NCBI GenBank assembly: GCA_964035575.1
Contig: OZ037877.1
Span: 806,001-870,000 of the forward strand
Reading direction: 5' to 3'
Source of the DNA: Rhynchopus sp. YZ270_cl-10
Taxonomy: Eukaryota; Euglenozoa; Diplonemea; Diplonemida; Diplonemidae
DNA: 64,000 bases
Under the pieces are notes generated by a model. It did not search any database. It was not told the DNA's origin and saw only the letters and a program-made list of their open reading frames with translations. This document shows, piece by piece, positions 20,432 through 30,727 of this stretch (its first letter is position 1; each line of letters begins with the position of its first letter). A program made the translations under genes and the position numbers.

Positions 20432-21787
20432 CAGGGTTCTATATATGGCCCGGTCACTCGGTCGGTCTGACCGAGCCAGAAGTCCACTCGGTCAGGCGTT
20501 TTTTTTATTTTTTTATTACGCACACTACTTTGTGAGCGGAAAGTGTCACGTCGTTCACTCACCCAACCGTGCTCCGCAACACCACCACCCAACAGGTGAT
20601 TTTTAGTGTGTGTGGAAGCGTCAACGCATCAAACAACTACAAGAAGGGGGGTGAGGGAACGACAAGTGACACTTTTTTTTAAAAATAAATCTCAGATTTT
20701 TTTCTCCAAATCTTGGGGGGGGAATCGGGGTTTTTTGGTACCCCACATGAGCCTCTGAGAGTGACCAGAAATGGCCTCATGAACAAAGTGACCCCGTCAC
20801 AGCCAGAGCGCGACTCAATTGGTCAAATGCCAAAGGAAAAGGAAGCATGCAGCATGGCGAAATAATAAAAGTCTGGTGCTTCCCGGGGGGTGTGCATTTC
20901 ACAAATTTTCACAAAATGTGACAAGTTTTCACAAATTTTCACAACACGAAAACTGCTACAAAATTGTGAAGGCTGGCGAAAAGTGGTGAAAAATTGTGAA
21001 AAATGTGAAAAGTTGTGAATAGTTGTGAAAAGTTGTGAATTGATTTTTTTTTTTGGGGGGGTTTTTTTTGGGTTGGGTGGTGACCCACCCATTGAGGGGT
21101 ATGCTGGGATTCACAAGATAGAACGTGATGTGGCGTACCAGTGTACCTGTGTACTGTGTGATGTGCGGAAATGACGAGAACTTGTCCATTTCGGCAAATT
21201 GACCCCACCACTGGCCGGACGGATTCCGGAAATGCAAATGCCGGCATTTAAAAGCTTCACCAACGAGAGAAAAAAAGGGTAGTGAAAAGTTGTGAATAGT
21301 TGTGAAAAGTTGTGAATTGAATTGAAAATTTGTGAAATGCATACCCCCCGGGAAGCACCAAAAGTAGCGTACCGTGCGCCTGCGGCGCCAGTTTACAACC
21401 GACTCTTCCCATGACATAGTTTGGCAGTAAAAATGTGCAATTTCAAGCGCATTTTTTTGAAATGTTGCGTAACGTGGCTTCGCTTTGGGTGCTATGACCG
21501 CCCTTTCTTGTAAATGTGCTGAGGTTACTGACAATTTGTGCACCACGTGTGCCCGAAGTGCCGAACTCCGCAGTTGGATAACCGAGGAATTCTCACATTC
21601 CGCCGGAGGCCCCCAACTTGAGCTGGGTTGGGGACCCTGGTTCGACCGAGTTTCAGCGAAAACCCCCAAAACCTATCTAATCCCCTGCGGAGGGGGATTT
21701 TTTTTTTTTTGTTTTTTTTTTTGGGCTGACCGAGCCAGACCGATCCCGAGCCAGCCCCTCGTGGGCGGAATTCTATATAGAACCCTG
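20432..21787. mobile_element. hAT-like element, 1.36 kb, with nested insertion
   Basis: The ends CAGGGTTCTATATA (20432-20445) and its exact reverse complement (21774-21787) are flanked by TGATTGTT and AAATTGTT, six of eight bases identical. Subterminal GGTC-rich blocks (GGTCTGACCGAGCCAGA) occur near both ends. The interior holds the repeat shared with 1850-2246, the inverted relative of 2617-2790, and a younger insertion at 20875-21359. No transposase is visible. Confidence 0.7.
20875..21359. mobile_element. Nested 485-bp insertion with empty-site support
   Basis: The left arm begins GGTGCTTCCCGGGGGGTGTG; the right arm is its reverse complement with one change, giving inverted ends of about 36 bp. 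Flanks are AAAAGTCT (20867-20874) and AAAAGTAG (21360-21367). The uninterrupted sequence exists in inverted orientation at 2617-2790. The interior is rich in GTTGTGAAAA tandem motifs. Confidence 0.82.
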
Positions 21788-22021
21788 AAATTGTTGACGT
21801 TTTTTTCCCCCCCCCCTTTTTCTTTTTTCCTTTTTTCCTTTTCCCCCCCAGTATTTTCAAGTCTATTTTATGCGTGCTGAATCACTTCCTGGAGGTTGCG
21901 TACACCACACGTTCTGCTACTTAAGCAAGGCCTTATCACTGGTTATTTGCTAGTGTGTACCGCCATATCACGTGTCTTCCCATTCCTTTCATATGGAGGA
22001 GCACACCTCCACCCCCACTCC

Positions 22022-22130
22022 CAGTGTTGGCAGGTTTAATACAAGGGTGTTTAAAACAGGTGTACTAAACCGTACTAAACTTGTATTAAACTGTACTAAA
22101 CTTTTGGGGCGCTGTGCTAAACCAACACTG
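22022..22130. mobile_element. Small hAT-like element, 109 bp
   Basis: The ends CAGTGTTGG (22022) and CCAACACTG (22130) are flanked by CCCACTCC at 22014-22021 and 22131-22138. The local sequence is CCACTCC-rich, so the duplication is less decisive. The interior GGGTGTTTAAAACAGGT and CTTTTGGGGCGCTGTGCTAA are shared with a relative at 43373-43459. Confidence 0.6.
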
Positions 22131-22254
22131 CCCACTCCCCACTCCCCGCACCCCTTTCCACCCTATACTCTTCACCCAAGCTCCGAGAACCTGGACAGTA
22201 TTGGTGAGTTTATCTGCAAGGTTCTGTTTCTGGCCCTGGATAAGATGTGAAACT

Positions 22255-22425
22255 GTTTGAGTTCTTCCCCACCCCATTCACAATTAAACAAAAAAAAAAA
22301 CACCGACCCACCCACCCACCCACCTGTTTATCCATATTTCCCTTCACCCTCTTCCCACACCACTGCCACCGACCACAATACTTTCCGACCACGCAGCAGC
22401 TATGATGTCGTTGCCACACCGCTCA
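22255..22425 (+). pseudogene. Relic of a third receptor gene: leader and first codons
   Basis: Matches the leader of the receptor at 15827: CCCACCTGTTTATCCATATT, then CACCCTCTTCCCACA, and then ATGATGTCGTTGCCACA, the same first five codons (MMSLP). After that it diverges and no receptor frame continues. It shows that the receptor family once extended past 22 kb. Confidence 0.8.
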
Positions 22426-22735
22426 TTCTTGGCACATTATTATCATCAAAATACAAGTCCCTACCCTCAAGAAGGGTACAAGTCCATGCCGATTAAGTAC
22501 AAAGCCTTAGGGCGATATTGTGTACAGATCCTACCTCGGTAGGTGATTGTCGATACAACAAAAATGCAAATTCCAAAAACTATTAAAAAAAAAAACCATC
22601 CTCACATTCCTCACACTTCACCTCACCCCCCCAGGAAATTGGTGGAATATCAATACTGCCCCCCTTATCCCCCCCTCCCCCTTTCCCTCCTCTTACTCTT
22701 GAGGGCAGCACTTCGAGTCTTGCCCCTAGGCTGAG

Positions 22736-24319
22736 ATGTCTGAAGAGAAGCGTCTTCAGACTGTGCTGGATGTGGACCAGACGTTGATCCATGCTAATGC
22801 CGCCTCGGTGGAGTCGATAGCGAGGGATCAGGTCTTTCGTCCGTCGTCCTCGGAGAGTGATCTGGGGCTGTCATTGTTCGAGATTTACAACAGACGTGCG
22901 CAACGGGGCGGCAGTGATACACACAGCCAGATATACCAGAAACTCCACGTTGCCTCGTTTGCTGGTACCAAAGGGACGGTTACCTTTGCATTCAAAATCC
23001 GCCCGCACACCTTCGAAGCTGTGTCGCGCCTCCGACGCATCTCTGATCTACACATTTACAGTAAAGGGCAGCGGCCCTACATTCACCGCGTTATGAAGGT
23101 TATGTTCGGGAAGTTCACGAAAGAAGGTATCATCAACGGTGAGGTCATCACCAAAGATGAAGATTCGACTGAACGCAAAGATCTTTCTTTCATGTTTGAC
23201 GCGAAGGAAGGGTTCAACCATGTGGTCTGTGTGGACGACCAAGCCCCAGTTTGGTTGCAACTCCATAACGTCGTTGCGCTGCCCCCTTTCTTTGGTGTCC
23301 CCTTTGGTGTAAGCAAGCAGGATGTGCGACGGCGTGATGATGTGCATGAAACAGAGGGGGGGCATTTGTTGCATGTTGCACAGACGGTGGAGAAGCTGCA
23401 TGAAAGGAGGTTGAGGCATCCAGGGACGTCGGTTGTGGATGGGTTGCAGATTATTCGGTCGCAGCTGTTTTCGAAGGAAGGTCAACCTGAGGTGCGGATT
23501 CTTGTCCCAAAGCTGTGCCTCTCTGTACCGCAGGAGTCCTTCACGATGCTGTGCAATGCGTTCCAACTGCATGGGGGTGCCGTCCAGTCAGCAGCGGACG
23601 GCAGTGTGACGCACCTCGTCAGCGACAATGTGCAGTACTGCACACAGCGCGCAGGGATCGGCAGCTGGGTGGAGGGGTGCCGCGAGGCGAAAACCGTTTC
23701 CGTACAGTGGCTGATCGACTCTGTGCTGTATGCACAACGCATGGACGAAGGGGCGTACCATCCTTCGCATATTGGAGCCTGCTTTCGCATGGACCGTGCC
23801 TTTGGGGATGAGGAGGTTAATAATGATGGGGGTGTGAGTCTGGCGATGAAGTCGTTTGATCATCTGAAGAAGTGCATGCAGGCGAACAAAGATGCGTTGA
23901 AGATGTTGCAGCAGACGCGGCTGTGGGAGGCGCAGCGGGCGGTTGTTGTGGGAGCGTTGTTGATAGTAGCTGCGGCGCATGGGGAAGCGCTGCCCACTAT
24001 GGTGCAGCAGGCGTACTTCGATGTGACTAAGCACTGTCGCATCTTCAAAAGCGACACCGTGCTGACCGTAAGCAGCGCCACCCTCCGTTCCCGCGACCGC
24101 TCCGGGCAAGAACAAAAACGCCGTCGTACCGACAACGACGTATCCCGCAACACCGCCGACATCGACCGCAGCAAGCGTGACAGCCCCTCGCTCTTTGTTG
24201 TCAAATCTGTTCCACAACGCTCCCTCCTGCACCCCCTGGTCCGTCCCAACGATAGGATAAGGTATGCCAAGTTTGCAAGAAGGGAAGTGCTAGAGAGCTA
24301 CAAACGTTCGGTTGAGTAG
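22736..24319 (+). CDS. FCP1-like CTD phosphatase with BRCT domain
   Basis: 527 residues. The N-terminus carries the HAD/FCP-SCP signature DVDQT (residues 12-16, in VLDVDQTLIHA), so Asp12 is the predicted nucleophile. Next come IRPHTFEAVSRLRRISDLHIYSKGQ (the usual 'RP...L.....YT.G' block) and VVCVDDQAPVW (the 'DDR..VW' motif with Gln for Arg). Residues about 255-345 form a BRCT-type domain ending VSVQWLIDSVLYAQRMDEGAYH, as in FCP1. The C-terminal about 180 residues are unassigned, with a basic stretch near EQKRRRTDN. The family dephosphorylates the C-terminal repeat of RNA polymerase II in the nucleus. The ATG follows CCCCTAG by six bases. Confidence 0.85.
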   Translation: MSEEKRLQTVLDVDQTLIHANAASVESIARDQVFRPSSSESDLGLSLFEIYNRRAQRGGSDTHSQIYQKLHVASFAGTKGTVTFAFKIRPHTFEAVSRLRRISDLHIYSKGQRPYIHRVMKVMFGKFTKEGIINGEVITKDEDSTERKDLSFMFDAKEGFNHVVCVDDQAPVWLQLHNVVALPPFFGVPFGVSKQDVRRRDDVHETEGGHLLHVAQTVEKLHERRLRHPGTSVVDGLQIIRSQLFSKEGQPEVRILVPKLCLSVPQESFTMLCNAFQLHGGAVQSAADGSVTHLVSDNVQYCTQRAGIGSWVEGCREAKTVSVQWLIDSVLYAQRMDEGAYHPSHIGACFRMDRAFGDEEVNNDGGVSLAMKSFDHLKKCMQANKDALKMLQQTRLWEAQRAVVVGALLIVAAAHGEALPTMVQQAYFDVTKHCRIFKSDTVLTVSSATLRSRDRSGQEQKRRRTDNDVSRNTADIDRSKRDSPSLFVVKSVPQRSLLHPLVRPNDRIRYAKFARREVLESYKRSVE

Positions 24320-24468
24320 ACCTTGAGGTAACGAAGGGTGTTCAGGCGATTTGTCGATAATTAGTATGAAAGAGAAAGGAAGAAAGATAGCTCTATCCAC
24401 GGTTCTGTTAGGCTACTGTGCAAAGGTGATTTTTTATGGTTATTACCCCCACTTTCAGTGCATGGTTG

Positions 24469-25329
24469 ATGGCGAAGACACCGCAACCGCTTCCAGTGAA
24501 GTGGCTGCAGCAGTACCCCACACCCACCAAACATTCCCGGGTCGCGACGCCTCCAGCAAAGGGCCTGGTCGATAAGTGGGAACGCTCTCGCAAGGAAAAG
24601 TGTCTCACGATAGAGGTGCAACGCCTGCCATACGATCCTCTGAACATAGACCACGTCTATACAGAAGGTATGCAAAAAACAAACAAACAAACAAAAAAAA
24701 ACTTAGTGGAGCACTGGAGCTCATCATTTGTGTCGCTCGGGTGTCTTTTTATTATTATCAAGTTATCATGATCAGTTTGGCGGTGCTAATTGTCTGGTTT
24801 TATATTACACAATTATAAACACAACTATCTTGCGGCAGCACCCCTTTTTTTGCCATTACTGATCATATTTTGCCAATTTCTATTTTTCTGTACAGGAAGA
24901 TGCCCTATACATTGCTTTCGCACCTTTATCAAGTACATGCCGTACCTTGAGATTGGTGAGGCTGCCATCACTGCAGCGCTTGTTGCGGTTGCGGCTGTTG
25001 TCGTGGGTGAGTATTGCACGGTGGAAGTTGTGCCCCTGCATGCCCCGCAGGGGTATCCACGGGGCGGCTTTTCTGGCGCTATGGTTGTACAAGGCATTCA
25101 GTTCGTGGGCCTGAAGGTGGCTTGGCTCGATGCTGCGTCGCTCAACTTTGAGACACAACGCGCCTTAAAAAAAAAGTGGCTCGTGGCCCTCAACGGCAGT
25201 CCCGTCCCCTCTATGTGGGCGTACCGTGACGTAGAGAGGAACCCTCCACCAGTTCTCTGCTTCCTCCTCTCAGCAACACGAAGCGACGCGAGGACATTGC
25301 GCAAGGTGCCACCCCCACCGTTTTTCTGA
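24469..25329 (+). CDS. Unknown protein, two exons
   Basis: Neither half is convincing alone. Exon 1 (24469 or upstream ATG 24436, to 24667) ends DHVYTE; exon 2 (24896-25329) continues GRCPIHCFRTFIKYMPYLE. The GT at 24668 and AG at 24895 join them in frame to give about 210 residues. The middle has a hydrophobic stretch (about 96-113, AAITAALVAVAAVVVGEY) that could be a membrane span or buried helix. The C-terminus is RTLRKVPPPPFF. I do not recognise the family. The start is uncertain between two in-frame ATGs; the second follows a CACTTTCAG acceptor-like site. Confidence 0.6.
24668..24895 (+). other. Predicted cis-spliced intron
   Basis: 228 bases, from AAG|GTATGC to TTTTTCTGTACAG|GA with a pyrimidine-rich 3' end. 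The intron is AT-rich with an AAAC microsatellite, unlike the flanking exons. Removal keeps one reading frame. Confidence 0.65.
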
Positions 25330-25497
25330 CGATGGGGTACCGTGGTATTCGCCTGGTGTGATGTGGTGGGAGTTTTTTTTTTATCAATTTATTGATTGCA
25401 TAATATGCATATTATGTTAAAATATTTTTACATCGTACACGCATCGTACAGTGGGTCAGTCGGAGGTGCCTGCATTAATAACTTCACTTTTTTTCCA

Positions 25498-25604
25498 GAT
25501 GTAAACCACGAAATGGATTGTAGGACTGCATGGTTGGGGTGTCCACCCCCGGTACACCCGGTCATACCAAGGTACACTGTAACGAGAGGGCTTTTGTATT
25601 TCAA
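25498..25604 (+). repeat. Structured 'GGACTGCATGG' repeat, copy 2
   Basis: The best-preserved copy with 30626-30727. GGACTGCATGGTTGGGGTGTCC can pair GGAC with GTCC. The 3' half is GGTACACTGTAACGAGAGGG, then TTTTGTATTTCAA. Confidence 0.8.
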
Positions 25605-25962
25605 CTCTACTTTTTTGATGTGATACTGTGCGTAGGGGGTCTCCAAGTTCTCCATTTTTATTTTTTTTTTAATTTTTCTCGTATGTCCCTAGCCTTTAAT
25701 GGACAGACCCTGTGTCTATTCGACACAATCATTGGTTGTCCGTATAAAAGGAAAAAAGGGAAGGGATTGCAGCCTTGACTGCAAAGGGTATGGGGGGGTT
25801 TTTGTCTCTTGGGGGGGTGGGCTTGTCTCTCAAAAAAGCAAACGTGGAAACAAAAAAAAGAAAAAAAACGCTATCACAAGAAGTGATTGCAAAAGAAACG
25901 AAAATAAAGGTATTTTTTTTTTTTTTGACTGCCTCTCCCTTCCATAGCCCGCCTGGGAGGGT

Positions 25963-26070
25963 ACACGACGACACTTGATATGACATGACAAGCAGTTATC
26001 GTCAACGTTTTGTTATTGTGCTTGTAATAATATATTATGTGTTTGTCATGTAATGACAAGCGTCATCGTT
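25963..26070. repeat. Palindromic TGACAAGC foldback element
   Basis: GTACACGACGACACTTG at the left is imperfectly inverted at the right (CAAGCGTCATCGTTCAGTG). TGACATGACAAGC and TTGTCATGTAATGACAAGC lie inside. It is related to 12546-12773. Confidence 0.55.
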
Positions 26071-26164
26071 CAGTGTGTTCTCATTGCTTCCCCACTGTGG
26101 ACCCCACACCCCCCCCCGCTTTTTTTTTTTTTCATATCAAAACTAGACACCCCCTTTACACAAA

Positions 26165-26815
26165 ATGACACGAAAACTCCCGAAAATGAAAAGCAACGTC
26201 GTCACAACCCTTTGGGCCTGCATTGTGGTGATTCTGTGTGTCGGGAACTACTTCCGCTCCACGGGACACATCGAAGCACTGCGGAGCGAATACCTCAAGC
26301 GCGAGCACATCGTCCACACCCACCTCGACGCGCGATCAGAGGCGATCGCTGTCCTACAATCTGCACAGCGCGAACTCACTGCACAGCTACATGCCCTACA
26401 GACCTCCCCCCACCACACACACAACACCGATACAGACGAAGGTGAACCCAACGAGGAAGTGTTCGCCGAACTCAAAGCGCTGTACCTCACTGCCTTAGGC
26501 GACGTGAAAGAGAAGATCCTCCACCAATACAACGTTGTGGCCGGGGCAGAAGCGAAGCTGAAGAGGATTGAAAAGATGTGGCCTGAAATGTTCAATTCTG
26601 ATGGATCCGACAAGCCTCTGTTGGGCACCAATGCACCGCAGCTAGATTCGTGGAAAGCGCAACAAAAAGAAGAAAGGAACCAAGAAGAAACTGACCAAAA
26701 GAGCGAAACACACCACACCCTTGCAATGCAGTACCGCAAAGCAAAGGAGATGAGCGGTGCTGCTGTGCTCTACGACGCAACCCGGTACCTGCGGGAGAGA
26801 CATGCAGAGGAGTAG
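26165..26815 (+). CDS. Small signal-anchored coiled-coil protein
   Basis: 216 residues. A short basic N-terminus (MTRKLPKMK) is followed by one hydrophobic segment (about 12-29, VVTTLWACIVVILCVGNY), giving a predicted type II membrane anchor. The rest is hydrophilic and charged with heptad-like runs at about 34-75 (EALRSEYLKREHIVHTHLDARSE) and 95-135, then a Gln/Glu-rich linker and a final helix. I do not recognise the family. The ATG is 4 bases after a TTTACACAAA stretch with a long poly-T tract upstream. Confidence 0.75.
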   Translation: MTRKLPKMKSNVVTTLWACIVVILCVGNYFRSTGHIEALRSEYLKREHIVHTHLDARSEAIAVLQSAQRELTAQLHALQTSPHHTHNTDTDEGEPNEEVFAELKALYLTALGDVKEKILHQYNVVAGAEAKLKRIEKMWPEMFNSDGSDKPLLGTNAPQLDSWKAQQKEERNQEETDQKSETHHTLAMQYRKAKEMSGAAVLYDATRYLRERHAEE

Positions 26816-27647
26816 AAGAGCAAATGGGGAGAGGAGGAGGGAAGCAAGAGTTTCTGTTTCTGAGAATGTCTGCTTATACGATAGAGGTGATTGATGGGCT
26901 CTTCATCTCTATTTCTGTCAGAGTGCAGTAATACACAATACAAAGCATTCTGATGATGGTGCAGAACGGATGGTAAAAAAGGGGAGGGGGTGATATTTCC
27001 ACCACCAAAGAAGTACAGTGAGGTAAAAAAAATTGGCAGAAAAGTTTAAAAAAAGTACGGCAATAATCTCAGAGCAGCCAAACAGAAGCAAGGAAAGCCA
27101 AAAACTGCCCCAATTCACATATCCCGTTGTGAAAGAGAATTAGAAGAAAAATAGTGCTGCAGTTTCCCCTTGGTACCTTCGCGAAGCCTCTCGCTAGACA
27201 CCAATGCCTACACATCATGGTAGAACGTAGAAATGATCTGAAGTAGCACCATGCTTCCTGATAGAGTTGTATTTGCGCATCCCTCTTTTTTTTTGACGAC
27301 TTCTGATATAGAATTGATCCGAACGCACAATACAGCCATCATCTTCCCTCTGCACCCCGCAACCCACACCAGAAGAGCGATGAGTGCTTTCCTCCCCCTC
27401 ATTGGGGTGGGTGGGTTTATATAACGCTAATGACACAACCGTACATTCCTCCCTCCTCCCTCACCCATATTTCGCACATTGTCCCTTTCCCCCCCTTCTC
27501 CACTACGATACTACAGCATTACACACTTTTATTCATTCAAAAAAAAGAGAGCTTTATATTTGCACTAACTTTTGGTTAATTTACTGCAGAGACGGCCATC
27601 TGAATCCTTTTTCTTTTCTGCATTTTTTTTTTTTTTAACACTGTGAG
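26816..27647. other. Intergenic, nothing recognised
   Basis: Low-complexity AT-rich DNA between the coiled-coil gene and the hAT-like insertion. Nothing here is supported as a gene. Confidence 0.5.
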
Positions 27648-28847
27648 CAGGGGTGTCGCTAATTCGGGTCCAGGGTCCCGACTTTTTCAAAACCCAAAAA
27701 AAAATTTGCACCCCTAGTAAAATCTGTGTAGGAAAAAAAAAATTTGCACCTAATACAGGGTGGGTTTAATGTGTTAACAACTTGTTCTTTTTTAAGTGAG
27801 AGGCCACCGTGAACTCGGTTGTGTCAGAACGTTCCAAAAACGAGGTTTTTGGGGGTCAGGGAAAATCCCCAGGTGTCGCCCTCACCCCGCGAAGATTTAT
27901 TTTTTTGGGTGGGATTTCCAGATTTACCTTACCCTGCCTTACCCTTTTTTTTTTTTGCAAACCAGGGTTTCCTTAGTAAAGGTACCATAGCGTGTTTTTG
28001 CGCACACATGTGACCCCACCGTGGAGAGCAATCGTCTCGCGCAATCAAAAGAACGCAGAGAAAAAGGAAAAGACAAAAAGACAAAAGCTGGGTACCGTGC
28101 GCCTGCGGCGCTACCGTTTTCAGTCAAGAACACCACAATTTCATCTGAAGCTGTGTTTTCAGAGTTGAACATGACCCTTGTTTACGAGAATCGGCAGTCT
28201 CGAAAAGTGCACAGGAATAAAAAAAAAATGGTGAAAACTTAAATACCGAAAACTCGTCCATTTTTCCAAAATGACCCCATCACTTTCTGCAATTGCACCG
28301 CATCGGACGATGCGATCAACAAAAACGCCCAAAAACGCCTCCCCTTTTTTCGTGGTCTGGGAACATGCTTGCAAGGGTTTCCTTACTAAAACCAGAGAAT
28401 CTCATACTTCATAGTAAGGGTACTTTAGCGTATTTTGGCGCACACATGTGACCCCACCGTGGAGAGCAATCGGCTCGCACAATCAAAAGAACGCAGAGAA
28501 AAGGGAAAAAGAAAAAGACAAAAGTTGGGTACCGTGCGCCTGCGGCGCTACCTACTGTTCTCAGTGGTGTCAAAAACACCACAATTTCATCTGAATTTGG
28601 GTTTTCAGACCTGAAAATGATCCATGTTTAAGAGTATGGGTTCATATTTTGTGAAAATTTAAGTCACTAAAAGTTTGTCCATTTTTCCGTATATCCCCCA
28701 CCACAGCCTGGGATTGGCTCGGAAATGCCACAAAACACTGTTTTTTCGCCCCCTGGCGATGGAAAAAAAAATCCCCACGTAAAAAAAAAAATTTGCACCC
28801 CGATTTCAGATTTTTCAAAAATTTCCCCAAAATTAGCGACACCCCTG
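27648..28847. mobile_element. hAT-like non-autonomous element, 1.2 kb
   Basis: The ends CAGGGGTGTCGCTAATT (27648) and AATTAGCGACACCCCTG (28831-28847) are exact inverted repeats of 17 bp, flanked by the perfect 8-bp duplication ACTGTGAG (27640-27647 and 28848-28855). This is a textbook hAT layout. The interior includes a tandemly duplicated block of about 437 bp (GTGACCCCACCGTGGAGAGC at 28010 and 28447) ending in the GGTACCGTGCGCCTGCGGCG motif. Part of the interior recurs inverted at 45735-46480. No transposase is visible. Confidence 0.88.
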
Positions 28848-28981
28848 ACTGTGAGGCTTTCAGTTGATCCACGTGGATTTTTTCCCCCCCATTTTAGTCA
28901 ACGAAACATTCTTTTTCTGATTTCGTTTCTTTCTTTATCAGACTAGCTTAAACTCAGATAACAGTTTTTATTTCATTTTAA

Positions 28982-29851
28982 ATGCTACGGCTGCTCCTTT
29001 TTTTATGTTTACTGTTCCCCGAATTGCATTCTGAGGGGGTAAGACAACGTGCCGCGCGTCCTTCATATTATGAACGTTGTGTGGAGTTGGGTCCGGAGGG
29101 TGCAGGGGAGGGGGCAAGCTTTGTTTTGGAGTGGTCAGCACTTTCGCTACAGCGGCGGGTGCAGTTCGCATTCCATGCACGGAGTGGGCGAGGCTTCACC
29201 GGAATGGGGTTCAACGACGTTGGATCAGGGTTTCAGATCGTCGCCGGACACCCTGCAGAAGACCTGCCCTGTGTCCAAGCCCTCTACACCCCTGCGCTCA
29301 GCAGGGATAGCGAAGGAGACCCTGCTCCGTTTGGGGTGGAGGTGCCTGGGCAGTATGTTCTGTCAGATGGAATGTGGTCTCACGTTTTGGTGGATAGGAA
29401 TCTGTCTGTGAGTGGCGACGCGGATCCGTATCACTTCAATGTGACGTTCACGATGCTGTGGGGGTATAGGAACGCAGCAGTGCAGGAAGGTGTGTGTCAA
29501 GACCTGGGGGTGGCAGATCAGACCACGGAGTATGCGCACTTTGCGTTGGATCTGAGCGACCCAGACAATGCGTATGCAAACCCGGCGCGCAGGCAGAAGC
29601 ATTTCTCGCAAGGTGAGCGACGCTGTACCCGTCTCAGTGCAGCCTCCATCTACGGCACACCAATTCATGGCGAAGGTGTTCTTAGTGGAGAAAGGCATCA
29701 AGGTATCATTGCATCATTTGTCTTTTCATTAGAAAAAGAATGTATATGGACTCGTCCGGAAACCCCTCTGGTAAGATTCATCCTTTTGGGTATTTTTGGG
29801 TATTTTTGGGTTTTTTTGATGATGTCCCCCACAAAAAGTGCGTCTAAGTGA
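28982..29851 (+). CDS. Secreted DOMON-domain protein
   Basis: 289 residues as an uninterrupted frame. Signal peptide about 1-17 (LRLLLFLCLLFPELHS). Residues about 35-165 look like a DOMON (haem or sugar-binding beta-sandwich) domain: SFVLEWSALSLQRRVQFAFHARSGRGFTGMGFNDVGSGFQ, then HVLVDRNLS and ITFTMLWGYRN-type strands. The last about 50 residues (from GIIASFVF on) look like read-through of non-coding DNA. A donor-like CAAG|GTATCA at 29702-29703 lies in the right place and is in phase with the downstream FN3-like gene at 30917, so the real gene may end there and splice on. Confidence 0.7.
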   Translation: MLRLLLFLCLLFPELHSEGVRQRAARPSYYERCVELGPEGAGEGASFVLEWSALSLQRRVQFAFHARSGRGFTGMGFNDVGSGFQIVAGHPAEDLPCVQALYTPALSRDSEGDPAPFGVEVPGQYVLSDGMWSHVLVDRNLSVSGDADPYHFNVTFTMLWGYRNAAVQEGVCQDLGVADQTTEYAHFALDLSDPDNAYANPARRQKHFSQGERRCTRLSAASIYGTPIHGEGVLSGERHQGIIASFVFSLEKECIWTRPETPLVRFILLGIFGYFWVFLMMSPTKSASK

Positions 29852-30605
29852 TATTCTGATATGAAAATAGGTTTTTGGGGGGGTCTGAGGCTATATTTTC
29901 GCTTTTTTAATCAGATTTTCAGCCTTTTATTGTCGTTCCTCTGGATCTCTTCTCTCTTTCTCTTAATCCTGTCATGCCGCCTTGACATGGTTTCATTGAC
30001 CTCTGTCAAATCTACTGGATCAATGCCAGGGACTTTTGCTTTGCGGGTCACCTTGGATGTGGAGACTCCATAGTAAATACAGGTCCCCTCCGTGTCAGAG
30101 TACACGCTGAAATGACACGACCGTTGCTCGGGTAGCAGTACACAGAAGAAAAGAGATTGATGGAAAGAAGGGTGCGCTGATACGTATGAGTACGAGGGAA
30201 TGAGATAACAAAGGCCTCTGTGTGGGGAAGCTCGCGCAGGGCTCCGACAATGACCCCTACGGTAAGGATCTCCTGACAACAAGAATCATCAGAGAGATGG
30301 TTCGAAACGACACCAAGTGTGCGTCGCACCCATTCTTACCGTGTTTCTCGACAAAAAAGTGAACTTCACTGCTGTCATTGCCACGTTTATGAAATGTCTA
30401 AAAATACGTAAAAAAATATACGTAAAAAGGGGGGGAGGGGAAATAAACAAAAATAAATGCCCAAAATATGCCCTCTGGGGTGGTAGGTGTATGGTGGGTA
30501 TCAAAAAATTGGGTTGTTTGGGTGTTTTGAGCAGAAAAACCTCAAAAAAACCCCAAAAGGATGAATCTTACCAGGAGGGTTTCCGGACGGACCCATATGA
30601 AACAT
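29748..30605. repeat. Inverted repeat pair around 860 bp of DNA
   Basis: GTCCGGAAACCCCTCTGG followed by TAAGATTCATCCTTTTGGG (29757-29794) is inverted at about 30555-30600. This looks like a foldback or transposon-like insertion between the DOMON and FN3-like coding regions. Target duplications were not resolved. Confidence 0.6.
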
Positions 30606-30625
30606 TCATTTGTGTTTTTTTATCA

Positions 30626-30727
30626 GATGAAATGGATTGTAGGACTGCATGGTTGGGGTGTCCACCCCCGGTACACCCGGTCATTGTACCAAAGGTACAC
30701 TGTAACGAGAGGGCTTTTGTATTTCAA
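30626..30727 (+). repeat. Structured 'GGACTGCATGG' repeat, copy 3
   Basis: Nearly identical to 25498-25604. A second short 3' half (GGTACACTCAGGGATTTGTA) follows at 30740. Confidence 0.8.

Larger units (their letters stand above)
25330..26164. other. Intergenic, repeats only
   Basis: Holds a structured GGACTGCATGG repeat (25498-25604), a short element beginning CATCGTACAGTG (25443) that is repeated at 58702, and a palindromic element at 25963-26070. No gene seen. Confidence 0.55.

Noticed and set aside
25560-25606. Possible spliced-leader RNA gene (end TTTTGTATTTCAAG)
   Set aside because: It only loosely resembles the conserved end of euglenozoan leaders. Copies vary and are not tandem, and no donor GT is consistently present.
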